A stretch of DNA of 54,658 nt from Aquimarina algiphila (GTDB lineage: Bacteria > Bacteroidota > Bacteroidia > Flavobacteriales > Flavobacteriaceae), in the NCBI RefSeq assembly GCF_007489275.1, contig NZ_VLNR01000049.1, positions 1 through 54,658 on the forward strand, read 5' to 3'. Numbering within the stretch: the first letter of the stretch is position 1; every line of letters begins with the position of its first letter. The position numbers and the translations under genes are program-made. The notes beneath the pieces were generated by a model. That model saw only the letters and a program-made list of their open reading frames with translations. It had not been told where the DNA came from and searched no databases. This document shows, piece after piece, positions 1-8,200 of this stretch.

Positions 1-110
1 GAGGGATTTAAAAATAGAATCTTATCAAAGATCACAGCAATGACCATTATTCAATATATCAATAGGTTTGAATTCAACAGAAATATAAACAACCTAAAAA
101 TTAATATTAA

Positions 111-128
111 CTAAATGCACAACGGGTT
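111..128 (+). repeat. 18-bp repeat, inverted partner at the window's far end
   Basis: The sequence CTAAATGCACAACGGGTT is the exact reverse complement of 54531-54548. It contains the only ATG available to the zinc-ribbon ORF. It is probably one end of a dispersed non-coding element in this genome. Confidence 0.55.
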
Positions 129-345
129 TATATTATATCTAATAATAATAGGGAATCAATCTAGTAAATGCCCAAAGTGCAAAGCAAACTACTTTAGTAT
201 AACTAAGACAAAAGAGGACTATTTAGGTAATGATTTTGCCAATCCTAAAAAGCATATTTTTCGTAATTATTATCGTTGCAGAAAATGTAATCATGAATGG
301 GCTAAAGATATATACCGTTCAAAAAATAATCAACATCAATTTTAA
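115..345 (+). CDS. Small zinc-ribbon protein, possibly a gene remnant
   Basis: This 76-residue ORF carries two CxxC pairs (CPKC near residue 19 and CRKC near residue 55) separated by about 33 residues, the pattern of a small zinc ribbon. The rest is basic and aromatic. The only in-frame ATG lies inside an 18-bp sequence (111-128) that recurs inverted at 54531-54548, so the first eight or so residues are repeat-derived and the real gene may have lost its start or been captured by the element. Residues 1-12 are hydrophobic and do not look like part of the zinc-ribbon fold. I cannot assign a function; nucleic-acid binding is a guess from the fold. A stand-alone expressed gene is possible, but a truncated remnant is about as likely. 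Confidence 0.4.
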   Translation: MHNGFILYLIIIGNQSSKCPKCKANYFSITKTKEDYLGNDFANPKKHIFRNYYRCRKCNHEWAKDIYRSKNNQHQF

Positions 346-385
346 CAAAAACAGTTAAAAATCTAGTTATAACAAGTCAAAACCC

Positions 386-656
386 CCAAAACCCACTTAT
401 ATAAGTGGGAGAGGGTACTTATATAAGTAGGGGACGTTATGGTTAGGCATGTGTTAGGGGTACTTATAGTAGTGGGGTCACTTGTCTCGAACCTAGGTAT
501 GGGGTACTTCAAACAGAAGTGGTAGGTATCCAAAAGGGAAGTGCCACATACATAAAAGGGAAGTGTCACTATGCTCAGATAGAAGTGCGTCTTCCTAAAA
601 AGGCAAGACAAACCACTTGTATAAGTGGGGGTACCCACCTATACAAGTACCCTTGT
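386..656. repeat. Cluster of degenerate palindromes around the core ACTTATATAAGT
   Basis: This gene-free stretch holds at least five related hairpin-forming units. Bases 392-409 are a perfect 18-bp palindrome and 416-429 a perfect 14-bp one with the same core. Bases 461-474 are a decayed copy. Bases 506-520 have a 5-bp stem (ACTTC/GAAGT) with a 5-nt loop. Bases 613-628 repeat the core with one change, and 617-647 fold further into a hairpin of about 13 of 14 paired positions. Between them lie two 22-nt tandem units starting at 532 and 554 (AAAAGGGAAGTG...). A minus-strand ORF spans it, but its protein is only the repeat translated. The function is unknown; a structured RNA, protein-binding array or non-autonomous mobile repeat are all possible. 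Confidence 0.7.
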
Positions 657-734
657 TTATCAATTTTCAGTTCCGAAAAATGAAACTACCAAGTCGTATT
701 ATTGCGATTGAATGATATTTTAATTTAGAATTCT

Positions 735-1094
735 ATGACTGGTTATATGTATATTTTAGAATATAGTGATGGGAGTTACTATACAGGTAGCACCAAAGAT
801 ATGGATATGAGATTGGCGCAACATCAAAACGGAGAAGGAGCGAATCATACCAAAAAACGATTACCTGTTACCTTGCTTTATTACGAAAAATATGATCGTA
901 TCGATACTGCTTTCTATAGAGAGAAACAAGTACAAGGATGGTCAAGAGCCAAAAAAGAAGCATTGATACGAGGGGATTTGGAGGGGTTGCACGATCTGTC
1001 AGAATGTAAAAACAATACACATTATTTAGTTTTCAGATTCCCGGACTTCGACTTCACTCAGCCCTCGAAAGATAACGAAAATACCGATCACTGA
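735..1094 (+). CDS. GIY-YIG nuclease-superfamily protein (YhbQ/UPF0213-like)
   Basis: The protein belongs to the single-domain GIY-YIG superfamily, whose members cut DNA or act in repair-like roles. The N-terminus has the signature beta strands (MYILEYSDGSYYTGST, residues 5-20), a following basic helix with the conserved Arg (MRLAQHQ), and the helix with the catalytic-type Glu (FYREKQVQGWSRAKKEALI). The usual domain ends near residue 90. The last 25 or so residues and the stop codon are encoded by a REP-like repeat starting about 1031, so the C-terminus appears to have been extended by repeat insertion. The start is the ATG at 735, 10 bases after an A/T-rich leader. The flanks are non-coding repeats, so no operon partner is visible. 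The superfamily call is safe; a specific role is not. Confidence 0.88.
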   Translation: MTGYMYILEYSDGSYYTGSTKDMDMRLAQHQNGEGANHTKKRLPVTLLYYEKYDRIDTAFYREKQVQGWSRAKKEALIRGDLEGLHDLSECKNNTHYLVFRFPDFDFTQPSKDNENTDH

Positions 1095-1222
1095 GCGTAG
1101 TCGAAGTGAGAGTATGTTCTAGAGAGCCTCAACCTACGATACAGCCAAAAACAATAATACAAACCCGAACCCTGAGCCCTTCGACTTGACTCAGGGAACA
1201 CGAAGCCGAAGGGTGATCATGA
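1031..1222. repeat. REP-like hairpin repeat, copy 1
   Basis: This block shares a 30-bp exact match (1085-1114) with 2516-2545 and a 39-bp exact match (1164-1202) with 2749-2787. It also shares the GAGAGCCTCAACCT segment (1122-1135) with 5140-5153. It contains pairs such as CCCTTCG...CGAAGGG that can form hairpins. It overlaps the 3' end of the GIY-YIG gene and stops just before the stop codon of the convergent cyclase gene, so it may also act as their shared terminator. Confidence 0.8.
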
Positions 1223-1229
1223 GCATCCC

Positions 1230-2315
1230 TCATGTTACTTGATGTATCGTATGAATTCCGACTTTTTCCTGCTTTCCTTTTAGTAGTACACTCCCTAAAA
1301 ATTGAGATGTTAAATGCGCACTCATTTTTAAATCCTGCATTAACTTTTCTGAAATTAAAAAAGGAACCTTATATGTATTACATTCATCTTGTATTCTGGC
1401 AGAAGTATTAATAACATCCCCGTGATATGCAATTTCTTTTTTAATGACCCCAACTTCAGTTACCATTAATTTTCCACCGTGGAGTCCTGCTTTGAATTCT
1501 GGAACAACACCATACTTATTTAGGTAATATTCAGATTTATTTCGTTTTTTCTCCTGGAAAGCAAAAAATAGATCTATACAATTATTATTAGTTAACCCTT
1601 TTTTATAAGGCCAACTTAGAACAACTTCATCACCAACATATTGATAAATTTCAGCATTAAATTTTGGAACCACCGTATTAAGGTCATAAAAACAATCTTG
1701 TATAAACTGACTGTATTTATAGAGTCCTAGATTTTCTGCGATACTCGTAGAGTCTTTTAAATCTAAGAACATAAATATTCTTTTTTCTTCCTGCGGAGTT
1801 TTATATTTTCCCATCAATATTTTAAGAAACGTACCTTTTCCGAATTTTTCATTAGCAATTTTAATAAATGAAAACACAAAAGAAGCTAATACAATATATA
1901 AAATAGCGGACCAAAAAGGTTTGTTTTGTGCCCACCGACCAGAATCAGTATTTAGATTTGTGTTATTCAAATTAGAAAAAATATCAGTAACTATAGTAAA
2001 TACTGCTATTGTAACCATAAAATGAAAAATAGTTCTGATGATAACATCATTGGCTAATGATATTCTGTTAGTCATAAACCTGTTAAAAAGAAGATCTACA
2101 TGAGTATACAAAACACCGATTAAAACACCTATACATGTTAATTTTATTAAGGATTGTAGCGCTCCGAACATTCCACTATGCGCTCTAATAACCATAAAGT
2201 CTTCTTCTTCATCTATTCCGTAATACCTTAATATTGAATATACGCCCATAGCAATAGCCCAAAAAAATACTGACTGTGAAAGTAGCTGCGTATATTGTTT
2301 CAACTGATGGTTCAT
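1230..2315 (-). CDS. Membrane-anchored class III adenylate/guanylate cyclase
   Basis: The first 160 or so residues form about four membrane helices (roughly 12-32, 48-72, 95-113 and 135-155); residues 178-361 are a class III cyclase catalytic domain in the cytoplasm. The metal-binding aspartates are D185 (FMFLDLKDST) and D229 (YVGDEVV). The transition-state residues N302 and R306 lie in YHGDVINTSARIQ. The position usually occupied by the purine-binding Lys, four residues before the second Asp, is Gln225, so the substrate preference cannot be assumed to be ATP. Class III cyclases make cAMP or cGMP from the nucleoside triphosphate. The gene is flanked on both sides by REP-like repeats, and no operon partner is visible. 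The ATG start gives an intact first membrane helix. Confidence 0.85.
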   Translation of the reverse strand: MNHQLKQYTQLLSQSVFFWAIAMGVYSILRYYGIDEEEDFMVIRAHSGMFGALQSLIKLTCIGVLIGVLYTHVDLLFNRFMTNRISLANDVIIRTIFHFMVTIAVFTIVTDIFSNLNNTNLNTDSGRWAQNKPFWSAILYIVLASFVFSFIKIANEKFGKGTFLKILMGKYKTPQEEKRIFMFLDLKDSTSIAENLGLYKYSQFIQDCFYDLNTVVPKFNAEIYQYVGDEVVLSWPYKKGLTNNNCIDLFFAFQEKKRNKSEYYLNKYGVVPEFKAGLHGGKLMVTEVGVIKKEIAYHGDVINTSARIQDECNTYKVPFLISEKLMQDLKMSAHLTSQFLGSVLLKGKQEKVGIHTIHQVT

Positions 2316-2460
2316 AATATCGTATCGTTTTGTTTAATTTATATCAGCATCAGATAAAATATACTATCCAGTGCTTTTCTATACCTAAAACATATAAACG
2401 GGAAAGTTCCCTACTTTTTATTTATTTTTTTGTATAACAGCTTAGTTTTTAAAGCTCTAT

Positions 2461-2805
2461 GCTTCAGTTTCCGGGACTTCGGCTTCGCTCAGCCCTCGGA
2501 TGAGAATGAAATTAACGATCACTGAGCGTAGTCGAAGTGAGAGTAAACATGTCAAAAATATCAAGAGGCTTCAAGAGGATGGTTACTGAGTCAGTCAAAG
2601 TACAGTCCCCGATACGACCAAAGGGAAGAATGTAAATCCGAAGGGTGAGGCTCTCGAACCCTGAGGTGTCATACCGAACTTGTTGAAGTGCTCTCGAAAA
2701 GTAATAAAACCGGACTTCGGCTTCGCTCAGCCCTCAGAGAAAACCCAACCCGAACCCTGAGCCCTTCGACTTGACTCAGGGAACACGTAGTCGAAGGGTG
2801 AGCGC
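2461..2805. repeat. REP-like hairpin repeats, copies 2 and 3
   Basis: Bases 2461-2545 match copy 1 (30 bp exact at 2516-2545) and 2709-2803 match it again (39 bp exact at 2749-2787). In the last copy, CCCTTCGACT at 2762-2771 pairs with AGTCGAAGGG at 2789-2798, while CCCTGAG at 2755-2761 pairs with CTCAGGG at 2775-2781. The two stems interlock, so they are mutually exclusive folds or a pseudoknot. The repeats fill most of the 545-bp gap between the cyclase and the Hint-domain gene; the rest (2316-2460) is A/T-rich upstream sequence of the cyclase. Confidence 0.8.
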
Positions 2806-2860
2806 CTCCATCAATAATCTCAAAACAAATTGTACATTTGATGATATAACTTATAATTCT

Positions 2861-4120
2861 ATGAAGAACGTACTTTTTTATATGCTGTTGACGATGACTT
2901 TTAGCACTACAGCACAAGAAATTATAACATTAACTCCGAGTATTGAGATTTTAGATCTTAATCCTGCCGACGAAAAAGAATTTAATCGTAATAAGAAAGC
3001 ATGTGAGGAAATTTGGGAACGTATGTCAAATGGACTTAAAGAGGAAGATCTTACTGCAGCAGAGAAAGTAGAATTAGAAATGGTAGATGAAACGATGGCT
3101 AGTTATTGGGATATAGAAGGACAAGGATGTAGTTGGTATTGTGGGGGTGGTCCCACTACAGAGACTGCTTCATCTACATTACCTTCTCAGGGAACTGTAG
3201 ATTATAATGTAGATAATATACATGACCTTAATTATAAAAATGTTTGGGTCGAAGGTGTTGCGGGATATGGAGTAGGAGAATATATTGAGTATGGATTTAA
3301 TCAATCCAGCCCTAGGATAACTGAAATTATTGTTGTCAATGGACATGTTAAAAGTGAAAAAGCATGGCGTAACAATAGTAGGGTAAAAAAGTTGAAAATG
3401 TATATAAAAGGAGAGCCTTATGCAATCCTTAATTTGACTGATCAACGTGCAGCTCAGCATTTTAAAGTAGATACTATTGGTTTTTTAGATCGAAATATAG
3501 ATTATATAGCTGCCAAAAAACTTCCTCAGTGGAAAATGAGGTTCGAAATTTTAGAAGTATATCCAGGAGATAAATATGAAGACACTGTGATCTCTGAGAT
3601 TTATTTTGATGGAATTGATGTGCACTGTTTTGCAAAAGGAACCTTAGTCACCATGGCTGATGGTCATCAAGAGCCTATAGAAAATCTTAAAATAGGAGAT
3701 AAGGTACTTTCTTTTGATCAGGATACCAATACGAACGCGTCGGCTACTATAGAAGAACTAGCAAACCCAATTCATGAAGATTTAATTAAGATTTCCTTTG
3801 CTGATAGTACTTCTATTACTTGCACAAAAGATCATCCGTTTTTATCTGCTGATGGAAACTGGTTATCATATGCTCCACAAAAAACGCAAATGGATTATCA
3901 ATTTGATACTGTAGAACAATTGACAATTGGTATGATCCTAAAAACAAATAAAGGAAAACAGTTGATTACGGATATAGATCAGGTATTGAGATCACAACAA
4001 ACCTATACTATTGTACAATTAGATAAAGGAACTACCTTTTTTGCTAATGATATAGTTGTAGGTACAGAACCTTTAAGGATATTACCAATGTGTAAGAAAC
4101 ATAAAATGATTACAGAATAA
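2861..4120 (+). CDS. Secreted protein with C-terminal Hint (hedgehog/intein) domain
   Basis: The start is placed at the internal ATG 2861, because it begins a classic signal peptide (MKNVLFYMLLTMTFSTTAQ) and the 30 upstream codons run into a repeat. After a short acidic linker, a middle domain (roughly residues 85-250) resembles the discoidin-like NADase-type glycan-binding domain: EGVAGYGVGEYIEYGF, then a WRNNSRVKKLKMYI segment. Residues 256-419 are a Hint domain. It begins with Cys256 in HCFAKGTLV, continues with PIENLKIGDKVLSFD, has the TCTKDHPFL block whose Thr and His assist the N-to-S acyl shift, and ends near FFANDIVVG. In this family the Hint domain cuts the chain at the Cys, releasing the N-terminal part, often joined to an acceptor. 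No C-extein follows. Cleavage at Cys256 is inferred, not seen. Confidence 0.8.
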   Translation: MKNVLFYMLLTMTFSTTAQEIITLTPSIEILDLNPADEKEFNRNKKACEEIWERMSNGLKEEDLTAAEKVELEMVDETMASYWDIEGQGCSWYCGGGPTTETASSTLPSQGTVDYNVDNIHDLNYKNVWVEGVAGYGVGEYIEYGFNQSSPRITEIIVVNGHVKSEKAWRNNSRVKKLKMYIKGEPYAILNLTDQRAAQHFKVDTIGFLDRNIDYIAAKKLPQWKMRFEILEVYPGDKYEDTVISEIYFDGIDVHCFAKGTLVTMADGHQEPIENLKIGDKVLSFDQDTNTNASATIEELANPIHEDLIKISFADSTSITCTKDHPFLSADGNWLSYAPQKTQMDYQFDTVEQLTIGMILKTNKGKQLITDIDQVLRSQQTYTIVQLDKGTTFFANDIVVGTEPLRILPMCKKHKMITE

Positions 4121-4296
4121 GAAATGAGAAAATTAATAACACTATTCCATAAAATATAGCGTTAAAATGCCTTATCATAATTTACAGAATTAGCTCAGAT
4201 TTGTATTTCATGACTATTGTATTACAAAAATTGAAGAAGTAATGAAAAATCATAATTATTTTCTTACCTAAACTAATAAGGGGTTGTCAAAAGGAT

Positions 4297-4326
4297 TTTG
4301 TATCTTATTTATGAAATAAATACAAA
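4297..4326. promoter_or_regulatory. Imperfect inverted repeat upstream of the small-gene cluster
   Basis: TTTGTATCTTATTT and AAATAAATACAAA form an imperfect palindrome around a central ATG, ending 20 bases before the 59-aa gene. It may be an operator or overlap the promoter of the 4347-5093 cluster. The remaining sequence from 4121 to 4296 shows nothing recognisable. Confidence 0.3.
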
Positions 4327-4346
4327 CCTTAAAAACAGCATTAGTT

Positions 4347-4526
4347 ATGGAATTTATGGAAATTACAGACAATAAAGGGAATTTGCATTATATTAACCCC
4401 AGTCACATTTCAGCGATGTGTGAAATAGAAGGCAAATGTAAACTAAATTTAATGGGACAGGATTATATGTTCACTAAAGAAACGATGGAAGAAGTAAAAG
4501 TTCATCTTATATCGTTTCGGCATTAA
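4347..4526 (+). CDS. Small 59-aa protein, weakly FlbD-like
   Basis: This small gene runs from ATG 4347 to TAA 4526. The protein begins MEFMEITDNKGNLHYINPSH and continues with a pattern of short beta strands (SAMCEIEGKCKLNLMGQDYMF) followed by a helix (TKETMEEVKVHLISF). The INP...I...V layout resembles the small FlbD-type fold that reads like a stand-alone beta domain, but the similarity is weak and no flagellar context exists here. It lies 14 bases upstream of the next small gene on the same strand, which suggests co-transcription with it and the YchJ-like gene. No function is claimed. Confidence 0.55.
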   Translation: MEFMEITDNKGNLHYINPSHISAMCEIEGKCKLNLMGQDYMFTKETMEEVKVHLISFRH

Positions 4527-4540
4527 TATAAATCCAGAAT

Positions 4541-4711
4541 ATGGCAAAAAAAGGAAAAGAAAAGAATACTCAAAATAAGGCAAAGCATGCTAAGTTGATG
4601 AATCGTAAAAAAAACAAACTCAGAAAAGAGAAAGAAGCCAGAGCGGAACGATTAAAAGCTTTGACTCAAAAAATAAATCAACAAAAAGATACCGAAACTT
4701 CTCATGGATAA
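4541..4711 (+). CDS. Small, highly basic 56-aa protein
   Basis: The ORF runs from ATG 4541 to TAA 4711. About 30 percent of residues are Lys or Arg, and the chain reads as one long charged helix (MAKKGKEKNT..., then NRKKNKLRKEKEARAERLKAL). The stop codon overlaps the start of the downstream YchJ-like gene by 8 bases (ATGGATAA), a typical sign of translational coupling. Basic helices like this often bind nucleic acid or ribosomes, but the low complexity prevents a family call. It is likely a real gene because of the coupling and the leader spacing. Confidence 0.55.
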   Translation: MAKKGKEKNTQNKAKHAKLMNRKKNKLRKEKEARAERLKALTQKINQQKDTETSHG

Positions 4712-5093
4712 TTGCCATTGTGGTAGGCCAATAGCTTATCCTTCTTGCTGTGGAAAAATTCATCATGATATTACTGCTGCATTAACAGCAGAAGATTTAA
4801 TGCGTTCGAGATATAGTGCTTTTGTATTAGCCAAAGGTGATTATCTCATAAAAAGTCATCATAGTAGTACAAGACCATCACGCAAAGAAAAGAAATCAAT
4901 AGTACGTTGGGCTAAATCTGTGAATTGGGTTAAACTAGAAGTATTACAAACTTCTAAAGGTACACCTCAGGATACTAAAGGCACAGTAGAGTTTAAGGCA
5001 TTTTATTATGATGATACAGGTATGCAAATGATTCACGAACATTCTAAGTTTATAAAAGAACATGGATATTGGGTATATGTCGGTGTAGTATAA
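4704..5093 (+). CDS. YchJ-family protein with N-terminal SEC-C zinc motif
   Basis: The N-terminus has a SEC-C-type zinc motif (CHCGRPIAYPSCCG, residues 4-17). It is followed by the YchJ core: ALTAEDLMRSRYSAFVLAKGDYL, then WVKLEVLQTSKG and GTVEFKAFYYDDTG, ending HEHSKFIKEHGYWVYVG. This is the NTF2-like fold of the UPF0225 family, whose biochemical role is not settled. The length (129 aa) is close to that of the family. It is translationally coupled to the basic 56-aa gene by an 8-base overlap, and followed by a decayed REP-like repeat at 5138. Confidence 0.88.
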   Translation: MDNCHCGRPIAYPSCCGKIHHDITAALTAEDLMRSRYSAFVLAKGDYLIKSHHSSTRPSRKEKKSIVRWAKSVNWVKLEVLQTSKGTPQDTKGTVEFKAFYYDDTGMQMIHEHSKFIKEHGYWVYVGVV

Positions 5094-5137
5094 GTAATGT
5101 ATTGTTCTGTATAGTTTGTATATAAGATACTCAGGTT

Positions 5138-5193
5138 TCGAGAGCCTCAACCTTTAATACAGCCAAAATAAGCATGCAGATCCGAAGGGTGAG
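5138..5193. repeat. Truncated REP-like repeat, copy 4
   Basis: GAGAGCCTCAACCT (5140-5153), the ATACAGCCAAAA segment after it and CCGAAGGGTGA match parts of copy 1 (1122-1215), but the middle is missing. It lies between the convergent YchJ-like and KAP ATPase genes. Confidence 0.65.
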
Positions 5194-5230
5194 ATTACAA
5201 GTCTAGTATTGAAACAGAGCGTCTAATGTA

Positions 5231-8200
5231 TTACATTCCGCTAAACACAAATCGCTTTAAAAAGTATAGATGTTTTGTAAATCGTTCGGCTTTTTGATCT
5301 AACAATACTCTTACTTCAGAATTTGACATTTTCTCGAGGAGTTCTTCTTGTAATGGGTGTGCTTTTTTATGTATTTGATCAATGGGTGCATGAAAATAAC
5401 TTTGTAACTGCTGTGCTTCTTTGGATTCATCAACAAAATATCCAAATAGAGAAGTAGTTAAGTGTTTGTATTTACCAATAGGGAGTGCTAATAGAAAGAG
5501 CACAGATAAAATTTCAATATCATCACTGGCATTGGTATACCCAAAATTTTCATGAGCTTTTACAATTCTGTAGATGTTTATAAAACGTTTTATTGCTCTT
5601 GGACTTGATCCAATAACAATGGACATATCTTGTAGAAGTTTTATTTCTTGCTCAGAGAATTGTAAGGACTCTATAGTCTCCTTGGTTTCGATACGTTCTA
5701 TATCTTTGATGTCTTCTTCTGTAGTTTTTATCGGATATTCTGGTGTAGGAATAGTGTTTTCTATTTGTTCGACATCGGTATAACTACTATCATCAATACT
5801 AACATGTTCTTCTTGCTCGATATCTGTAATTTCATCGCTAATTATGGGGTTTATCTCAGCCAAAGTCTTAAGCATATGTTTTACACTACTATCTGCTGGA
5901 GCCTTTAAATTAAAAGGGACCTGGAATATCTTTTCGAGATAACTTGAAGGATCAATCATTTCTATCTCCGGACTTTTTTCATTCTTTACAAATTGTAACT
6001 GATGCTTTTTTATTAACGCATTCTTTACCCATCTTGGATCGACACCTACTACAACAACAAACAGTGGATATGCCATAAGAAGATTAACAGCTTCTAAGAC
6101 TTCAACAACACGTTCTTCTGGACATCGATCCAGATCATCAATGTAGAGAACAATACGTTGTAAAGGGCGTTCGAATTTTTCTCTGAAATCTTCGATTTTC
6201 TTACTGTTTTCGAGCTCTTCGTGATGATCGGTAAACAGATTACTCAAGATTTCGAAATCTTTTCTAATAATAGATATAATCCCTAAATGTTCTTCATACT
6301 CTTTACTTGCCGATCTTTTTTCGATAAAAGTATGTAGTGCCTCAGTAGATAAGGTGTTATTTAGCCTAAACTCAATCTCTGTTTTTTGTTTTGTTGTGAT
6401 GTTAATTTGTTGATTGATATCTACAATCTTGTCTTTGATTTTTTCAATCTCGAGTTGTAATGCTTTTTCTTTTTGTTTAAAGGAAAATATAGCATCTTCT
6501 TTTTTAATCTCATATTCTTTTTTGATATTCCAAAAGGAGGCAATGAGGGGTTGCAGTTTTTTATAGACAACAATTCCACGAGTATACAATCCACCCAAAA
6601 TAGTGAAAAGAGATAGCATTTTGGTGGTGAAACTATAATCAGGTTCGAGTATAGTATCTTTGGAGAAATTAAAATCTGTAAAACCTATGGCGCTAACGAT
6701 AAGTTCTAAAGCCAGTGGAACCAAGACGACTATAAGTATAATGCCTGTAAGCCAGAGTAGGTTTTTCCATAATTCTCCGGTTTTGAAGAATATTTTTAAG
6801 AAGGTTTGCGTTGATCTTGTTTGTTGGTAAAGTTCATCAGGGTTTTTCCAATATTCTCTTGGGATTACTTTTGCCAATTCTTCTTTACTTTTAATTATAG
6901 AGGGGTTTTGGTGAACGGCATCTTTAATTCGTGTTTCTACCTGAAAATCATTATTTACCTTTTCTATGACTTTGGTAATCGTAAGATTTTCAATTTCATC
7001 TATTTTTTGTTGTAACTCCTCTTCGATGTTATCTTTCTGTGCTACTAAAGTTTCCAGTTGAATATTTATATCACTTTCTTCTTTTTTCAGCTTTGCTAAC
7101 TCATCATTGGTGATATGTAACTCACTGGTAAGCATTTCTTCGATTTCCTTTTTATAAGCATCGGTGGGAGAATTATTGCTAATGTACTGTTGTAACCCTT
7201 CAAAAATTTTGGTAATGATACCTGCCCAAAGATTGGCATCCATATAAGACCATGCATTAAAATGTACATGAGCTATACCTTCACAAAATCCTTTTTCTGG
7301 ATTAGCATAAGACAACAGTTCAATACGTTCTTTTAGTTTTTTCATAAAAAAACTTTTCCCAGAACCCCATTTTCCAAATAATGCAATTGCCAGAGGAGGA
7401 GTAAAGCTTTTTGCAGCAATGACCCGTGCAAATGCAGAGACGTCTTTGGATATATTAAGATGATCTGTTCCAGAATCGATATCGCTAACCAAACCAGCAA
7501 TCGTTGTAATTTTAGTAACTGTAGTGATTGATGGTACTTCTGTATTGGACTGACTAAGACCTGAACGTTGATCAGTGTCTAATTGAGAAAGTATAGTAAG
7601 TAGATGTTCTTTTTTAGGTTCAGAAATGATAGCTCTATAGGATCCAAGCCCCTCAATATCGGTTTGTAAATCCTTAATTGACCAATCCACAGTAAGGTGT
7701 TTACCATTATTGTTATTCCCCATTACCGTTCCGAATCCTTTTATTCGAATGTATGACTTACCATTTTTCTTTGCAAAGGTAGATTTCATGATTAGAATAT
7801 CTCCGGGACGAACATTGTTTACAAGATCAATATATTTCTCATCATATGGATTCTCCCAGGTATTGTTTCTAAAGAAGAGTTCTTTTTTGTCTTGTTTGCC
7901 CCAGGAAGACCCAACTAGATAGAACTTACCAGAGAAATCCTCAATAAAATCGTCTCCTTCTGACAAGGGGGCTTTTTTAGTTGTTTTTTGCTTTTTAAGC
8001 GGTGCTTTTTGAACATTTTTTGTTTGCTCTACAGGAGGCGTCTGTTTTTTTTGTTTATAAAAATCAGTATCAATTATTTTTGTTTGCTCTAAGGAATTAA
8101 ACAACGCTTTACCTTCTTCGCTAATAGGAATTGAGATAATAAAGCTAACATTTGCTTGTGATAAATGATTTGAATAGCTAAGAAGTACATCACGTGTAAT

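Noticed and set aside
363..638. 91-aa minus-strand ORF
   Set aside because: It lies wholly in the palindromic repeat cluster and its protein is only the repeat in translation.
386..656. CRISPR array
   Set aside because: The repeat units vary in sequence and spacing and there are no uniform spacers or cas genes.
2771..2860. Extended N-terminus of the Hint-domain protein
   Set aside because: The extra 30 codons come from repeat DNA, and the internal Met at 2861 starts a clear signal peptide.
2669..2917. 82-aa minus-strand ORF
   Set aside because: It is built from the REP-like repeat and overlaps the signal peptide of the Hint-domain gene.
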